From positions 1-64,000 of the forward strand of contig NZ_JACVAM010000007.1 of assembly GCF_014851865.1 (NCBI RefSeq): a stretch of 64,000 nt of DNA, given 5' to 3'. The stretch is from Pseudomonas sp. PDM16. GTDB taxonomy: Bacteria; Pseudomonadota; Gammaproteobacteria; Pseudomonadales; Pseudomonadaceae. The translations under genes and the position numbers were made by a program. The notes under the pieces were generated by a model. It was given only the letters and a program-made list of their open reading frames with translations, did not search any database and was not told where the DNA came from. Of this stretch, positions 25,378 to 34,159 are shown piece by piece; the stretch's first letter is position 1, and the number at the start of each line of letters is the position of its first letter.

Positions 25378-26642
25378 AGGGCATTCCTGAGGGTTTGCAG
25401 GTTGGCGACCTGGCGGGTGAAATCGGCAGCGGATAGTCGCTTGGTCGGCAGGGGGCGCATGGCTGCGCTGACAGCACCGCTGGGCAGGCGGGTCAGGCGG
25501 CCGAGCACTTGCCATTGTTCGGCAACTGCCAGGCGTTCGAAACCGGGGTGTCGATGACGGGCGCGACGCAGAATATCGCGCTGCAAGCTGCTCAGCAGGT
25601 GTTGTTGGCCTGCACGGCGCAGCAGGAAGTCGGCGCCGGCACGCAGGTGTTCCTCGAGCTGGCGGCGAGCGTGGGTCGGAGGTTCGATAAGTGGTCCATG
25701 ACGCATGCCCACGTGCCATAGCAGAGAGCCGATCAGGAGTGCCAGGGCGGCGAGGGCGGCTGGGTAATGTTTGAGCAGCAGACTGAGCAGACCGTCGCGC
25801 TCGGTGCTGTAGACCAGGGTCACGGCACTGTCCTGGGTGAGGTACCACAGCAGCCAGGCGTTGTCGTACTCACCGATGCTGTCGTTCTGCCAGAGCCAGG
25901 CATCGGTGAGCACGGTGACCAGGCCTTTGCCATGTTCCAGCTGGAGCATGTGAGTGGCATCGCCACTGTTGGCCCAGGCATAGGCACGATCTTCACTGTC
26001 GAGCAGGTGGTAGCCGGTATCGAACTCGGCATAGGCTGGAGCGTCTTCGTTTTCCAGATAGACCTTGGTCAATTCGGGATACCGATCTTCCTCGACCTCT
26101 TCGTCCGCCTGTTGCTCGGAGTCGGGCTCGACACCGGAAGGTTCGTCCTGGTGCTCTTGATCCGCAGGCTCGCTGTCGTCAGCTTCGGCCTGTTCGCTGC
26201 TTTCTTCCGAGTCTTCGTCGTCTTCGTAGACGCTGGTTTGCCGAATGCCGAGTGTATCCAGCAGCAGATCACCGCTGCGGCCTTCTTCTTCATCCCAGAT
26301 TTCCTCCGCGACGAAGACTAAGTGGCCTCCCCGCGCTGCCCATTCCAGTACCAGCTGAGATTGGCGGGGTGTCATGTTGTGTCTCGGCGCGAACAGCAAC
26401 AATGTCTGCCCCGTCGAAGGCAGAGCGCTCAGGACATCCAGGCCGTCGGTACGTTTGACGGTCATCTTCTGCTGGCGCAGAAATAACTCTGCTGCCAGAT
26501 ATTCGTTGGCTCGTGCTTCGGGAGAGGGGCCGTGGTCGATGGTATCTTCATATGGCTGCAGGCGTTGCGCGGCCAGCAGGCCGAACCACAGCAGTGCCAC
26601 CAGCAGCAGGCCGACCAGGCCAATCTTGAGGGGACGGTTCAT
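25374..26642 (-). CDS. DUF4350 membrane protein with acidic insert
   Basis: 422 residues from ATG at 26642. One membrane helix at about residues 6-26 and a second at about 265-285 flank a periplasmic domain: VLSALPSTGQTLLLFAPRHNMTP and WAARGGHLVFVAEE, matching the DUF4350 (GATase-like) fold. Between about residues 130 and 200 lies a strikingly acidic, low-complexity stretch (DDEDSEESSEQAEADDSE and similar), probably disordered. The C-terminal cytoplasmic part has basic helices. The start overlaps the DUF4129 stop by ATGA. Confidence 0.8.
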   Translation of the reverse strand: MNRPLKIGLVGLLLVALLWFGLLAAQRLQPYEDTIDHGPSPEARANEYLAAELFLRQQKMTVKRTDGLDVLSALPSTGQTLLLFAPRHNMTPRQSQLVLEWAARGGHLVFVAEEIWDEEEGRSGDLLLDTLGIRQTSVYEDDEDSEESSEQAEADDSEPADQEHQDEPSGVEPDSEQQADEEVEEDRYPELTKVYLENEDAPAYAEFDTGYHLLDSEDRAYAWANSGDATHMLQLEHGKGLVTVLTDAWLWQNDSIGEYDNAWLLWYLTQDSAVTLVYSTERDGLLSLLLKHYPAALAALALLIGSLLWHVGMRHGPLIEPPTHARRQLEEHLRAGADFLLRRAGQQHLLSSLQRDILRRARHRHPGFERLAVAEQWQVLGRLTRLPSGAVSAAMRPLPTKRLSAADFTRQVANLQTLRNAL

Positions 26643-28225
26643 GCCTGTGCCCCAGTCGCGAACAGGCGCCGCCATCCTTCGCACAAGCCCCGCCGCAGCG
26701 TTTCCGGTGGCGCCCGATGACCATAGGCGAGGTTCTGCCAGTGCCGGGTCAGCGCTGCGCTGAAGCGGCTCAGATCCTCACGCTCCAGACGTTCGACCAG
26801 ACGCAGCACTTCCCCTTCGGTATGGGAGCTCTTCAAGGGCAGGCGGAAGTCATGCAGCAGGCGGCTGAGCAATGCTCGGTAGAGAAGGCCGAGTGCCTCA
26901 CGGGGGTGTTCGCCCCAGAGTCGTTCGGCCTCCGCGGCTACGTCGTCTGGAAGGCTTTCAGGCGCTATCTCCAGACCGAACAACTGGCTGGGCATCTCGC
27001 GAACGCGCTGGCGTTGTAGGCCCATGCGGCCGGCGAATGTCTCCAGCCATTCACGGTAGCGCCAGAGCAGCAGACAGATAGCCAGAACCAGCGAGGTCCA
27101 CAACAGTATTTCGAATCCAATCGCTACGACGTCGAGTTTGCTCCAGAACTCGCCGAGCTTGAGCAGGTTCTTGATCATCTCGACAAAGCTGCGGACTTCT
27201 TCCTCGGAGGGTTCTTCGGCCTTCTCTTCTTCTCCGAAGCGCCAGCGTGTAACGGTCTCTTGGTTCTCGAACGGGGCTGCATCCAGCAGTTTGCCGATGG
27301 CATCCTTAGCCGCCTTGCTGCTGAGTGGTTGGCTGAGCAGGCGCTCGGCCTCCGGCCCCACTGGGTCCTCCACCGGCACGGGGCAGGAGGTAGGTGCGCT
27401 GTCGGCCAGCGCGTCGGTAGACGGCAGTGTCAGCATCAGCGCCGCGCAAGCCAGCAGAAGGACGTAGGCGCTACCGATGAGGCGCTGACGCAGGCGGCGG
27501 AACGTCAGTTCGATGTCCCATGCTTCGAGGTCGGTGCGGCGATTGAGGTAGAGGGTGAAACCGCAGGCTACGTAGATCGGCTCCCAGAACACCAGAACCA
27601 GTGCGTATATCAGGTTGGAGAGGTGCTCCACCCACAGCCATTTGCCGCTGCTCGCCTCGACCACGGTTTCCCAGTCCAGTTGCATCTCCAGAGGCTGAGG
27701 AACCATTAGCCAAGCCAGGGTGATGATACCCCCCCACAGCAGCAGTTCGAGATGAACGCCGAGGATGGTCAGCCATGCGGCTGCGCCCGCATGGCGCTGG
27801 CCCAGTACCACGAGTCTCTTGCTGCGCGCCTCGCCACCAAGGCCTTCGAGTTGCATCACCGGCATATCGAAGCTGCGCGTCGGACTCAGGCGCCGCCAGG
27901 TCAGGCTGGCGATCAGTTGTGGCTTCAGTAGCCGCGGAAAGGCCCTCAGTGCCTCTCTGACCGTCGGAACATCGCCGAAGAGCGAGCGTGACAGGATGTG
28001 TAGCGGAAGTCGTTCCCAAGCGGGTTTCAACCACCAAATAAGCACTCCGACTACCGACGGATATTGCCAGAGCAGTGCGGTGAGCAAGGCGAACAGCGGC
28101 AGCGTCACGGCTGCCCAGCTGAGCATGAGCAGGCCGGCATGGCGACGTGCGAGCAGCACGCCGAGATCGATCGCCTCCCAGGCGGTGCGTGGGCGGATGG
28201 CGACGCTGGCGTCAGTCAGGCGCAT
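26639..28225 (-). CDS. DUF4129 multi-pass membrane protein
   Basis: 528 residues with about six hydrophobic helices. The C-terminal about 100 residues carry the DUF4129 signature: LWGEHPREALGLLYRALLSRLLHDFRLPL followed by TEGEVLRLVERL. DUF4129 proteins are found in MoxR-DUF58 operons and in transglutaminase-like proteins, where this cytoplasmic helical tail is shared. Function unknown. It overlaps SpoIIM by 14 bases at its start and DUF4350 by 4 at its end, which supports translational coupling. Confidence 0.8.
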   Translation of the reverse strand: MRLTDASVAIRPRTAWEAIDLGVLLARRHAGLLMLSWAAVTLPLFALLTALLWQYPSVVGVLIWWLKPAWERLPLHILSRSLFGDVPTVREALRAFPRLLKPQLIASLTWRRLSPTRSFDMPVMQLEGLGGEARSKRLVVLGQRHAGAAAWLTILGVHLELLLWGGIITLAWLMVPQPLEMQLDWETVVEASSGKWLWVEHLSNLIYALVLVFWEPIYVACGFTLYLNRRTDLEAWDIELTFRRLRQRLIGSAYVLLLACAALMLTLPSTDALADSAPTSCPVPVEDPVGPEAERLLSQPLSSKAAKDAIGKLLDAAPFENQETVTRWRFGEEEKAEEPSEEEVRSFVEMIKNLLKLGEFWSKLDVVAIGFEILLWTSLVLAICLLLWRYREWLETFAGRMGLQRQRVREMPSQLFGLEIAPESLPDDVAAEAERLWGEHPREALGLLYRALLSRLLHDFRLPLKSSHTEGEVLRLVERLEREDLSRFSAALTRHWQNLAYGHRAPPETLRRGLCEGWRRLFATGAQA

Positions 28226-29192
28226 GGCGGGTCCGTCCGGCGAAGAGGAAGTAGGCGATTACCAGGAGCCACAGACCGGCACCGACCCAATACTTGGTAA
28301 CGGGCGTGGCGTAGGTCATGGATGACCAGTAGGCCTCGACGAAGGCGGCGATCAGCAGGAAAAGAATGACGCCGGCGACCAGCTGGATAGCCTTTACTGC
28401 GGACTGGCGCAGGGCCTCGCCGCGGCTCAGGCGGCCGGGGGCTAGTAGCGCCCAGCCGAGCTTGAGGCCGGCGGCCCCGGCGAAGGCGATGGCGGTGAGC
28501 TCGAAGGCTCCATGGCCGATGACGAAGGACCAGAACGTCTCGCTGTAGCCGATTCGAGTGAGATGACCGGCGACGGCACCGATCACCAAACCGTTATAGA
28601 GCAGAAAGAAGAGGCTACCGAGGCCGAATATCAGGCCGCCGGCGAAGGTCTGAAAGGCGATGCCGATATTGTTCATGATGTAGAAGCCGAACATCATCCA
28701 GTCGTCGCCGGAGTCTCGCTCGGCGAAACGACCGACACGCCGTGCTCCCGGGTCGTACATCTCCTCCATCTGCCGCACCTGTTCGGGGTCCATGATGCTG
28801 TAGATGAGGTCCGGGAACAGCCAGGTGAGGAGCCCCATGCCGATCAGCGCCCCGAAGAACAGCGCAACGCCAGACAGTACGGCTCGCCACTCCCTGCGTA
28901 CCAGCTGAGGGAAGCCGGCCAGGATGAAACCAATGATCTGGGCGCCCAGGTGACTGCGGTGCCGGTAGAGCTGTTGGTGACCACGCATGGCCAGGTGCTG
29001 GAGCTGGTCGATCAGATGGCTGCTGTAGCCGCGTTCCTGGGCGAGTGCCAGGTGTTGGCACAGATGGCGATAGTCGACAGTGAAGCTCTCGCAGTCCTTG
29101 CGTTCTACCTTGCCTTTTTCCAGGCTGTTCAGGCGGCTTTCGAGGCGTTGCCAATCGGCGCTGTGACGCTGTTCGAACAGGTGCTGTTTCAT
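28212..29192 (-). CDS. SpoIIM/stage II sporulation protein M-like membrane protein
   Basis: 326 residues. An N-terminal helical domain (about 110 residues) precedes five or so membrane helices with the SpoIIM-type motifs FYIMNNIGIAFQTFAGGLIFGLGS and GHGAFELTAIAFAGAAGLKLG. In non-sporulating bacteria this family accompanies RDD and MoxR-DUF58 genes and is of unknown, probably membrane-remodelling or scaffold function. Second gene of the operon. Confidence 0.85.
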   Translation of the reverse strand: MKQHLFEQRHSADWQRLESRLNSLEKGKVERKDCESFTVDYRHLCQHLALAQERGYSSHLIDQLQHLAMRGHQQLYRHRSHLGAQIIGFILAGFPQLVRREWRAVLSGVALFFGALIGMGLLTWLFPDLIYSIMDPEQVRQMEEMYDPGARRVGRFAERDSGDDWMMFGFYIMNNIGIAFQTFAGGLIFGLGSLFFLLYNGLVIGAVAGHLTRIGYSETFWSFVIGHGAFELTAIAFAGAAGLKLGWALLAPGRLSRGEALRQSAVKAIQLVAGVILFLLIAAFVEAYWSSMTYATPVTKYWVGAGLWLLVIAYFLFAGRTRHAPD

Positions 29193-29914
29193 GCCGAGCC
29201 CACCAAGCCGCGGGCTATGCCGTGCAGGCGAGCCTCGGCGTGTTCGGGCAGGCTCTCCAGTGGAGCGGCGAGGATGCCGGCCAGCTCGGCTCTGCGAGCG
29301 ACGGAAAGGCTGGTTCCGCGCTCAGCGAAATCCAGTACGGCGCGTTGCTCGGCGAGGGTGAGCGTGAAAGGTGCTCTCTCGGTGTCTGCCTCGGGAATCT
29401 GAGGGCGTTTCAGCTCATCGTCGCGATAGACCACCAAGGTGCCTGCCGCCAAGTCGCCAAGACGCTTGAACGAAGGGTGGTTGAGGCTGCTGACGACTCC
29501 GACGCAGTAGGCGAATGGCAGCATGTCGACGGCTCGCAGCAGATTGCGAGTCAGGGATGCAGCCCAGCCGACCGGTGTACCGTCATCGTGTACCACGCGC
29601 ATTCCCATGGCTTTCTTGCCAGGTGTGCAGCCCTGGTTCAGCACTTCGAACAGTACTGGGTACCACCAGTTGACGAGAAAATAGAGAATGGTGCCCAGGC
29701 CCATGCCGAATTGGCCGAGGATGCCGAGAACCACGAACGCGACCAGCAGTATGCCGCCGCGAATCAGCAGATCTATTCCGAAGGCTGCCGCACGAGGCAT
29801 GAGTCCGGCTGGACGGAGGATCAGATCAATGCCTTCCGGTGTTTCAACCCGGCGGCGGGTGTCCAGGGGAGGAAGGTCGGAGCGTTCCTGCGGGTGGGGA
29901 GAGTTGGACTGCAT
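29189..29914 (-). CDS. RDD-family membrane protein
   Basis: 241 residues. The RDD domain occupies about residues 20-175: RAAAFGIDLLIRGGILLVA with the conserved Arg/Asp pair, a NQGCTPGKKAMGMRVV segment typical of the family, and further helices ending RLGDLAAGTLVVYR. The first gene of the overlapping operon RDD-SpoIIM-DUF4129-DUF4350-MoxR-DUF58, starting 94 bases downstream of the BPSS1780-like gene. Possible ion-exchange activity is known for some RDD proteins but cannot be assigned here. Confidence 0.85.
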   Translation of the reverse strand: MQSNSPHPQERSDLPPLDTRRRVETPEGIDLILRPAGLMPRAAAFGIDLLIRGGILLVAFVVLGILGQFGMGLGTILYFLVNWWYPVLFEVLNQGCTPGKKAMGMRVVHDDGTPVGWAASLTRNLLRAVDMLPFAYCVGVVSSLNHPSFKRLGDLAAGTLVVYRDDELKRPQIPEADTERAPFTLTLAEQRAVLDFAERGTSLSVARRAELAGILAAPLESLPEHAEARLHGIARGLVGSA

Positions 29915-29971
29915 CGGGCGACTGTATCGAAGAAAACCTGATGCTAGCCAGCAGCAGGGCGCTAAAGCAAT

Positions 29972-29993
29972 CGGGCCGCCATGAGGCGGCCCG
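29972..29993. terminator. Hairpin between the BPSS1780-like gene and the RDD gene
   Basis: CGGGCCGCC (29972-29980) pairs with GGCGGCCCG (29985-29993) around ATGA. Very stable, but with no clear T-run on the - strand, so a REP-like role is possible. It lies just past the end of the 30008-30769 gene. Confidence 0.55.
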
Positions 29994-30007
29994 AACTTCT
30001 TTCTGGA

Positions 30008-30769
30008 TCAGTTGGCCGGCGGTAGCACACCGAAGATGGTGCGATACAGCGCGCCCATGCTGATGATGGCCAGCGGCAGGGTCCAGATAAGGCCGATTCC
30101 CAGCGGGATCGCACTGACGATAATGATCAGGCCGAGCACGATGAACAGGCCGAATATCTTGAACCAGTGCTGAGTGATGGCCTTGCGGGACGTTTCCAGG
30201 GCTTGCCATGGAGATAGGCCGCGCTCGATTACCAGGGGTACAGCCAGCACGTAGGCGATACTGAGATAGAGGCCGGGGATGATCAGCAGCATGAGGCCTA
30301 CATAGACCAGTACGTTCATCAGCAGCGCGGTAATCAGGAGCGGCACGAACAGGCCCAGGCCCTTGAACACGTCATTGAAGCTGATGGGCTGGTCCGCTGC
30401 GCGACGGATACCGACCAGGTTGACGCCGGCCAGCAAGGGGTAAGTCAGCGCGGAACCCAGAATGGAGATGAGGAACTGGCCGATCATCATGCTGGTGACG
30501 CTGGTTTCGGAGATGATGCCCAAGGCGCCGAAGACGAAGCCGAGCACGGTGGTGGCGATCAGCATCACCACGTAGAAGATGATGAACCCACCGAAGATGA
30601 TGCCCTTGGTGCCATTGACGCGCTGCCAGGACTCGCTGATCAGATCTCCGATGCTGAAGTCATAGCGCCGGCTGAGTGCCTCGGCGATGGTAGGAACCTG
30701 GCCGCTGGGGGCGTCTTGCAGGTTGCTGACAGGAGCTGCGTAGGGGTTGGGGGCAGTGGTTTCACTCAT
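30008..30769 (-). CDS. BPSS1780/DUF-type multi-pass membrane protein
   Basis: 253 residues. A Pro/Asn-rich N-terminus (NPYAAPVSNLQDAP) precedes six hydrophobic helices, including LFVPLLITALLMNVLVYVG, LMLLIIPGLYLSIAYVLAVPL with the conserved Pro-Gly kink, and ERGLSPWQALETSRKAI, the last resembling the DUF975/BPSS1780 repeat where cytosolic Ser/Arg follows. Membrane organisation only; function not known. It is on the same strand as the six-gene operon and could precede it in one transcript. Confidence 0.7.
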   Translation of the reverse strand: MSETTAPNPYAAPVSNLQDAPSGQVPTIAEALSRRYDFSIGDLISESWQRVNGTKGIIFGGFIIFYVVMLIATTVLGFVFGALGIISETSVTSMMIGQFLISILGSALTYPLLAGVNLVGIRRAADQPISFNDVFKGLGLFVPLLITALLMNVLVYVGLMLLIIPGLYLSIAYVLAVPLVIERGLSPWQALETSRKAITQHWFKIFGLFIVLGLIIIVSAIPLGIGLIWTLPLAIISMGALYRTIFGVLPPAN

Positions 30770-30935
30770 TGCGTGACTGTCCTTGTGTGGGGAATTTCCA
30801 GATCAGGCAATCCTATAGAGGCAGTTAGCTGCCTACAAGACGCTCAGCGTGAGCGATTTCAAGCTTTTGTCGTGCCAGGGTGAATCGAGGCTGGTGCTAG
30901 ACTGCCTCGGCTACGTTTTTTCGAGGGGCCGCACT

Positions 30936-32372
30936 TTGTCAGCAAGTATCTTCTGGTATGACTACGAGACCACAGGCATCAATCCGCGTTGTGATCGTCC
31001 TCTTCAAGTGGCGGGCATTCGTACCGACGAGCAACTTAATGAAATAGGCGAGTCGCTCAATATCTATTGCAAGCCCTCCGATGACATCCTGCCGCATCCG
31101 GCTGCCTGCCGAATCACCGGGATAACTCCGCAACTATTGGCCGAGAAAGGCATGCCCGAGGCAAATTTCATGGCCAGGGTGCATGCTGAGCTGGCGTTGC
31201 CAGGCACCTGTGGTGCCGGATACAACAGCCTGGGCTTCGACGACGAGGTGACTCGCTACGGCCTCTATCGCAATTTCTATGATCCCTATGCCCGCGAGTG
31301 GCAGGGGGGCAACAGCCGCTGGGATCTTATCGACCTCGTTCGGGCTGCTTATGCGCTACGCCCCGAAGGCATCGAGTGGCCGGCGGACGAGGGAGGAAGG
31401 GTTTCGCTCAAATTGGAGCGACTGACCGTGGCCAATGGTATCGAGCATGGCCAGGCTCACGATGCGTTATCGGACGTGCGTGCCACTATCGGTCTCGCTC
31501 GTTTGATCAAGGATCGGCAGCCGCGTCTGTACGAATTCCTCTATCAGCTCCGGAGCAAGGTGCGGGTGACAGAACAGATCCGATTGCTCGAGCCGCTGGT
31601 TCATGTATCTGGCCGGTTCGCGGGGGATCGCCATTATCTGGCCGTGGTACTGCCATTGGCCTGGCATCCGCGCAATCGCAATGCACTGATCGTTTGTGAC
31701 CTGCAGTCGGACACAAGTCCACTGTTGGAGATGGATGCCGAGAGCCTGAAACGGCGTCTATATAGTCGGCGGGACGAACTGGCGGAGGGTGAGTTGCCGG
31801 TGCCACTCAAACTGCTGCATATCAATAAGTGCCCGGTAGTGGCGCCACTCAAGGTGCTTCGTCCGAATGATATCGAGCGCTTGAGAGTCGACCTGAATCA
31901 ATGCCACCAGCGCGCCGATATGTTGCGGAACAATCAGTCGATCTGGTCAACGAAGTTGGTGGATGTCTATGGGAAGGACGATTTCGACAAGGTACTGGAT
32001 CCCGAGCAGTGCCTTTATGCTGGATTCTTGGGTGAACGTGATCGTCGCTTGTGCGATCAAGTAAGGAGCTCATCCGCGGAGCAACTCGCCCAAGATGATT
32101 GGGCGTTCAGTGATGAGCGATTGCCAGAGTTATTGTTTCGTTACAGGGCGCGCAATTTTCCTGACTCATTGACGAGTGCTGAGCAGCTGAAGTGGCTGGA
32201 CTTCTGTCGGCTCCGGTTGGTCGATGGCGCCATGGGGGCACCGAATACCGTGGCAAACTTCGAACAGGCGCTGGGTATGGAGTGGGAGCAGGCAACTCCC
32301 GAGCAGCAGAAGGTGCTTGAGGGCTGGCGCAGTCATGCGCAGGAACTGCGCAGCCGCTATGGTGTTGAATAG
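30936..32372 (+). CDS. sbcB: Exodeoxyribonuclease I
   Basis: 478 residues from TTG 30936. This start has a GAGGGG ribosome-binding site about 8 bases upstream and gives the normal length (E. coli 475), whereas an upstream in-frame ATG (30849) would add 29 residues with no family character. DEDD nuclease residues are visible in IFWYDYETTGINP (first Asp/Glu), SLGFDDEVTRY and GQAHDALSDVRATIGLA. The SH3-like and C-terminal extensions of ExoI follow. It degrades single-stranded DNA 3' to 5'. A strong terminator lies downstream. Confidence 0.95.
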   Translation: MSASIFWYDYETTGINPRCDRPLQVAGIRTDEQLNEIGESLNIYCKPSDDILPHPAACRITGITPQLLAEKGMPEANFMARVHAELALPGTCGAGYNSLGFDDEVTRYGLYRNFYDPYAREWQGGNSRWDLIDLVRAAYALRPEGIEWPADEGGRVSLKLERLTVANGIEHGQAHDALSDVRATIGLARLIKDRQPRLYEFLYQLRSKVRVTEQIRLLEPLVHVSGRFAGDRHYLAVVLPLAWHPRNRNALIVCDLQSDTSPLLEMDAESLKRRLYSRRDELAEGELPVPLKLLHINKCPVVAPLKVLRPNDIERLRVDLNQCHQRADMLRNNQSIWSTKLVDVYGKDDFDKVLDPEQCLYAGFLGERDRRLCDQVRSSSAEQLAQDDWAFSDERLPELLFRYRARNFPDSLTSAEQLKWLDFCRLRLVDGAMGAPNTVANFEQALGMEWEQATPEQQKVLEGWRSHAQELRSRYGVE

Positions 32373-32382
32373 ATGGTGAAAT

Positions 32383-32410
32383 AAAAATGCCGGCAATTGC
32401 CGGCATTTTT
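32383..32410. terminator. Bidirectional intrinsic terminator between sbcB and mvaT
   Basis: A perfect 14-bp palindrome (32383-32396 with 32397-32410) whose AAAAA and TTTTT arms flank a TGCCGGCA core. It serves both convergent genes. Confidence 0.9.
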
Positions 32411-32424
32411 ATTTTTCGTCGCGC

Positions 32425-32802
32425 TTAGCCGAGCAGAGTGGCCCAGCTTTCAACGGTGGCTGCGCCCCATTTGGCTTTCCACTCTTTCAGGGTCTTGTGA
32501 TTGCCGCCTTTGGTCTCGATCACTTCACCTGTATTTGGATTCTTGTACTGCTTGACCTTGCGGGCGCGCTTGCTACTTGTGGTCTTGGTCGCGCGAGCTA
32601 CTTTACCGCCCTTGGCGCCCTCAGGGTCCAGCAGGGCAATAACGTCGCGTAGCGACTTTTGGTACTCGCCCATCAGCGTACGCAGCTTGCCTTCGAACTC
32701 AAGTTCTTTCTTCAGCTTGTCGTCTTGCGACAGATTTTTCAGGCGCTCTTGCAGCTCTTTGATGGCTTCTTCTGTCGCGCGGTATTCATTGATCAGGGAC
32801 AT
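32425..32802 (-). CDS. mvaT: H-NS-family silencer MvaT
   Basis: 125 residues from ATG at 32802. It opens MSLINEYRATEEAIKELQER with the coiled-coil dimerisation helix (to about residue 60) and has the C-terminal DNA-binding segment KQYKNPNTGEVIETKGGNHKTLKEWKAKWG, including the AT-hook-like prong GN. Length and sequence match P. aeruginosa MvaT, which silences AT-rich, horizontally acquired and accessory genes. The AT-rich leader of the synthase operon in this same window is a possible target. Confidence 0.95.
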   Translation of the reverse strand: MSLINEYRATEEAIKELQERLKNLSQDDKLKKELEFEGKLRTLMGEYQKSLRDVIALLDPEGAKGGKVARATKTTSSKRARKVKQYKNPNTGEVIETKGGNHKTLKEWKAKWGAATVESWATLLG

Positions 32803-33100
32803 AGCTGTTCTACCCAAGGCCGGTTTCAGTTGTTAAGTAGGCTGATAATAGACATGGCAAATCGGCAAGTAAACAAGTGGGGACGGTTTTATCGGGTGCA
32901 ATAGTGGATTCTGCTGCGAACCAACTGATTTATCTGGCGCCGCCGGAATGTTACCGTTTTTGTATAGCAGCATGGCGTGCCTGAGCCTCCAGATAATAGA
33001 TGTGCCGCAGAAGCAAGTAGTTGGCGGTGGCGGTTGAATACTGAAGTTTTTCTCTGTTGCCGCTAGAATGGCGCCCTTGCGAAGTCTCTGGAGTCCTTTC

Positions 33101-33952
33101 ATGCGTACCTTTCGGCTGGTGATCGCCTGCCCGGACCGTGTTGGCATTGTTGCCAAGGTCAGTAATTTTTTGGCCACCTATAACGGTTGGATCACTGAGG
33201 CTAGTCACCACTCCGACAATCAGAGTGGCTGGTTTTTCATGCGTCACGAGATTCGGGCCGATTCGCTTCCATTTGATCTCGACGGGTTTCGTCAGGCGTT
33301 CGCCCCGATCGCCAAAGAATTCTCCATGGAGTGGCGAGTTACCGATTCACAGACCAAGAAGCGCGTGGTGTTGATGGCAAGCCGCGAGTCGCACTGTTTA
33401 GCCGATCTCTTGCATCGGTGGCACAGTGATGAACTGGATTGCGATATCCCTTGTGTGATCTCCAATCATGACGATCTGCGCAGCATGGTGGAGTGGCATG
33501 GCATTCCGTTTCACCATGTGCCGGTCGATCCGAAGGATAAGGCGCCAGCTTTTGCCGAAGTGTCGCGCCTGGTCGACGGCTACCAGGCCGATGCGGTGGT
33601 TCTCGCACGTTACATGCAGATCCTGCCGCCGCAGCTCTGCCAGTTGTACGCGGGACGCGTGATCAACATCCATCACAGCTTCCTGCCGTCCTTCGTTGGC
33701 GCCAAGCCTTATCACCAGGCTTCGCTTCGCGGGGTCAAATTGATCGGCGCCACCTGTCACTACGTGACTGAGGAGCTCGATGCCGGTCCTATCATCGAGC
33801 AGGACGTGGTGCGAGTGAGCCACCGCGACAGTATCGAAGACATGGTGAGGCTCGGTAAGGACGTGGAGAAGATTGCTCTATCGCGGGGCTTGCGATTCCA
33901 CCTCGAAGACCGTGTTCTGATTCACGACAACAAGACGGTGGTGTTCGACTGA
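33101..33952 (+). CDS. purU: Formyltetrahydrofolate deformylase
   Basis: 283 residues from ATG 33101. An N-terminal ACT domain (LVIACPDRVGIVAKVSNFLA) is followed by the formyltransferase-like core with NIHHSFLPSFVGAKPYHQA and GATCHYVTEELDAGPIIEQD, carrying the catalytic Asn, His and Asp. It hydrolyses 10-formyl-THF to THF and formate, feeding purine synthesis and one-carbon balance. Gene order sbcB-mvaT-purU is as in P. aeruginosa. Confidence 0.95.
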   Translation: MRTFRLVIACPDRVGIVAKVSNFLATYNGWITEASHHSDNQSGWFFMRHEIRADSLPFDLDGFRQAFAPIAKEFSMEWRVTDSQTKKRVVLMASRESHCLADLLHRWHSDELDCDIPCVISNHDDLRSMVEWHGIPFHHVPVDPKDKAPAFAEVSRLVDGYQADAVVLARYMQILPPQLCQLYAGRVINIHHSFLPSFVGAKPYHQASLRGVKLIGATCHYVTEELDAGPIIEQDVVRVSHRDSIEDMVRLGKDVEKIALSRGLRFHLEDRVLIHDNKTVVFD

Positions 33953-33970
33953 CCGTTACGGGAGGCGAAG

Positions 33971-34159
33971 ATGAAACGAGGTACCGCCACGCCGCCACCG
34001 ACCCTCGGCGAGGGCTGTTTGCAACGCTATGACCCCGAAGCGCTGAGCGACACGGACGGTACCGAGTTCCCGGAAGCCGCCGAGCTGTGGCGGAAATTGC
34101 AGGATGAGACCGGCAGCATTGATGAAGGGCAGGGCGCGGAGGATACCGCGCCCGTCTGA
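33971..34159 (+). CDS. Small acidic protein, unknown function
   Basis: 62 residues from ATG 33971 with a good GGAGG ribosome-binding site, 18 bases after purU. It is acidic and Pro/Thr-rich at the N-terminus (TPPPTLGEG) and probably disordered. It stops directly against the stop of the convergent chemoreceptor gene. No family recognised; likely co-transcribed with purU. Confidence 0.6.
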   Translation: MKRGTATPPPTLGEGCLQRYDPEALSDTDGTEFPEAAELWRKLQDETGSIDEGQGAEDTAPV

